A stretch of DNA of 64,000 bases from assembly GCA_023846275.1 (NCBI GenBank), contig CM043875.1, positions 39,710,633 to 39,774,632 of the forward strand, written 5' to 3'. A program made the position numbers and the translations under genes. The number at the start of each line of letters is the position of its first letter. The first letter of the stretch is position 1. Below, piece by piece: positions 63,495-64,000 of the stretch. The stretch comes from Vanilla planifolia. Lineage: Eukaryota > Streptophyta > Magnoliopsida > Asparagales > Orchidaceae. Under the pieces are notes generated by a model. It had not been told where the DNA came from and did no database searches. It was given only the letters and a program-made list of their open reading frames with translations.

Positions 63495-64000
63495 ATTATG
63501 TTGTAGGGGCAACTTTTTATATGCACTTTGCACTTTTTTACTTGTTTTCTTCCTCCTTACGGCTTGTGGTGTAGGTGAATTATTTCTCTTCCTTTATTAC
63601 TGTAATAGGACCATTCTTTCTGTCTACAACATCCAAGCTTGTCGCCATGCAGCCTTGCAACCCACAACCATCTCTTCAAGTCTAATCTAAGGCTTATGCA
63701 CACCTACTTGGGGGCCTACCTCACCCATACCTAATCTTAGGTCGTAAACGCTATACCTGAGGTTGCTCACTATTATCAAATTGTCATCCTAGTTGCCTCA
63801 ATCTAGGCCCCCTAAAGCAGCCAATTGTGGATAGATGATGAAGAAAGCCAAAAAAAAGGAAATGGATTCAGAAAAAATTTAAGCAATATTTTAGGCATAT
63901 CAAGTTTGTTAGAACTCAAATCATGCATTCATGAATGCAAAATGTTAAGCAATCATCTTTGATAAGAATAGTTAAAGGGATGGAGGTGTAAATATTCTTA
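63495..64000. other. Window end, no gene; C-rich stretch at 63690-63830
   Basis: 63690-63830 is less AT-rich (CCTACTTGGGGGCCTACC, TCTAGGCCCCC). It has no ORF or RNA fold that I recognise. It resembles a transposon tail more than an exon. Confidence 0.4.

Noticed and set aside
1..64000. A new multi-gene system linking the three genes
   Set aside because: The genes belong to unrelated, well-known plant families, each with its own promoter region and separated by repeats. Shared strand alone is not evidence of cooperation in a plant genome.

Overview
The window looks like nuclear DNA from a flowering plant. It is strongly AT-rich, its genes are split by introns of up to 5 kb, and the space between genes is filled with old, stop-riddled LTR retrotransposons. 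Three protein-coding genes can be supported, all on the + strand. The protein families are pan-angiosperm, so I cannot name the species. No bacterial-type features (operons, CRISPR, ribosome binding sites) are present, and I found no tRNA or rRNA gene.

Layout. From 1 to about 25.1 kb there is no gene. This stretch holds a (TTA)n and a (TA)n microsatellite and minus-strand Ty3/gypsy chromovirus pieces. The pieces are RT end, RNase H and integrase at 9.6-11.4 kb, and LTR edge/PBS, gag, protease and RT start at 14.9-17.4 kb. A possible long solo LTR lies between them. At 22.0-25.1 kb a second copy of the gag end sits between two direct repeats. From 25.2 to 33.1 kb lies a cyclin-T gene (7 exons, about 445 codons). 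Its 5-kb third intron carries a 34-base U2 snRNA 5' end flanked by 17-bp target-site duplications. From 34.5 to 48.3 kb lies a Sec14-like phosphatidylinositol/phosphatidylcholine transfer protein gene (SFH type, 14 coding exons, 627 aa). Its introns hold copia-like debris, and one intron is of the GC-AG class. At 50.58-51.15 kb are the first three exons of a gene matching the plant protein kinase + PP2C fusion family. The remaining kinase exons and the PP2C half are not visible in the 12.8 kb that follow. That stretch contains a decayed Tat-type gypsy element (gag, protease, RT, RNase H, integrase; 53.7-57.5 kb), LTR-like repeats (58.6-59.3 kb) and a tandem duplication of about 300 bp (62.9-63.5 kb).

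The three genes are independent units: transcription elongation (cyclin T with CDKC), phosphoinositide/membrane lipid signalling (SFH), and a signalling kinase/phosphatase. Nothing suggests they work as one system. I found no convincing new biological system. The most distinctive items are the U2 snRNA retro-insertion, the nested chromovirus, the direct-repeat-flanked gag fragment and the broken or stretched kinase-PP2C gene. Exon borders were derived by hand from splice dinucleotides, reading-frame continuity and remembered family conservation; no alignment or search was run.
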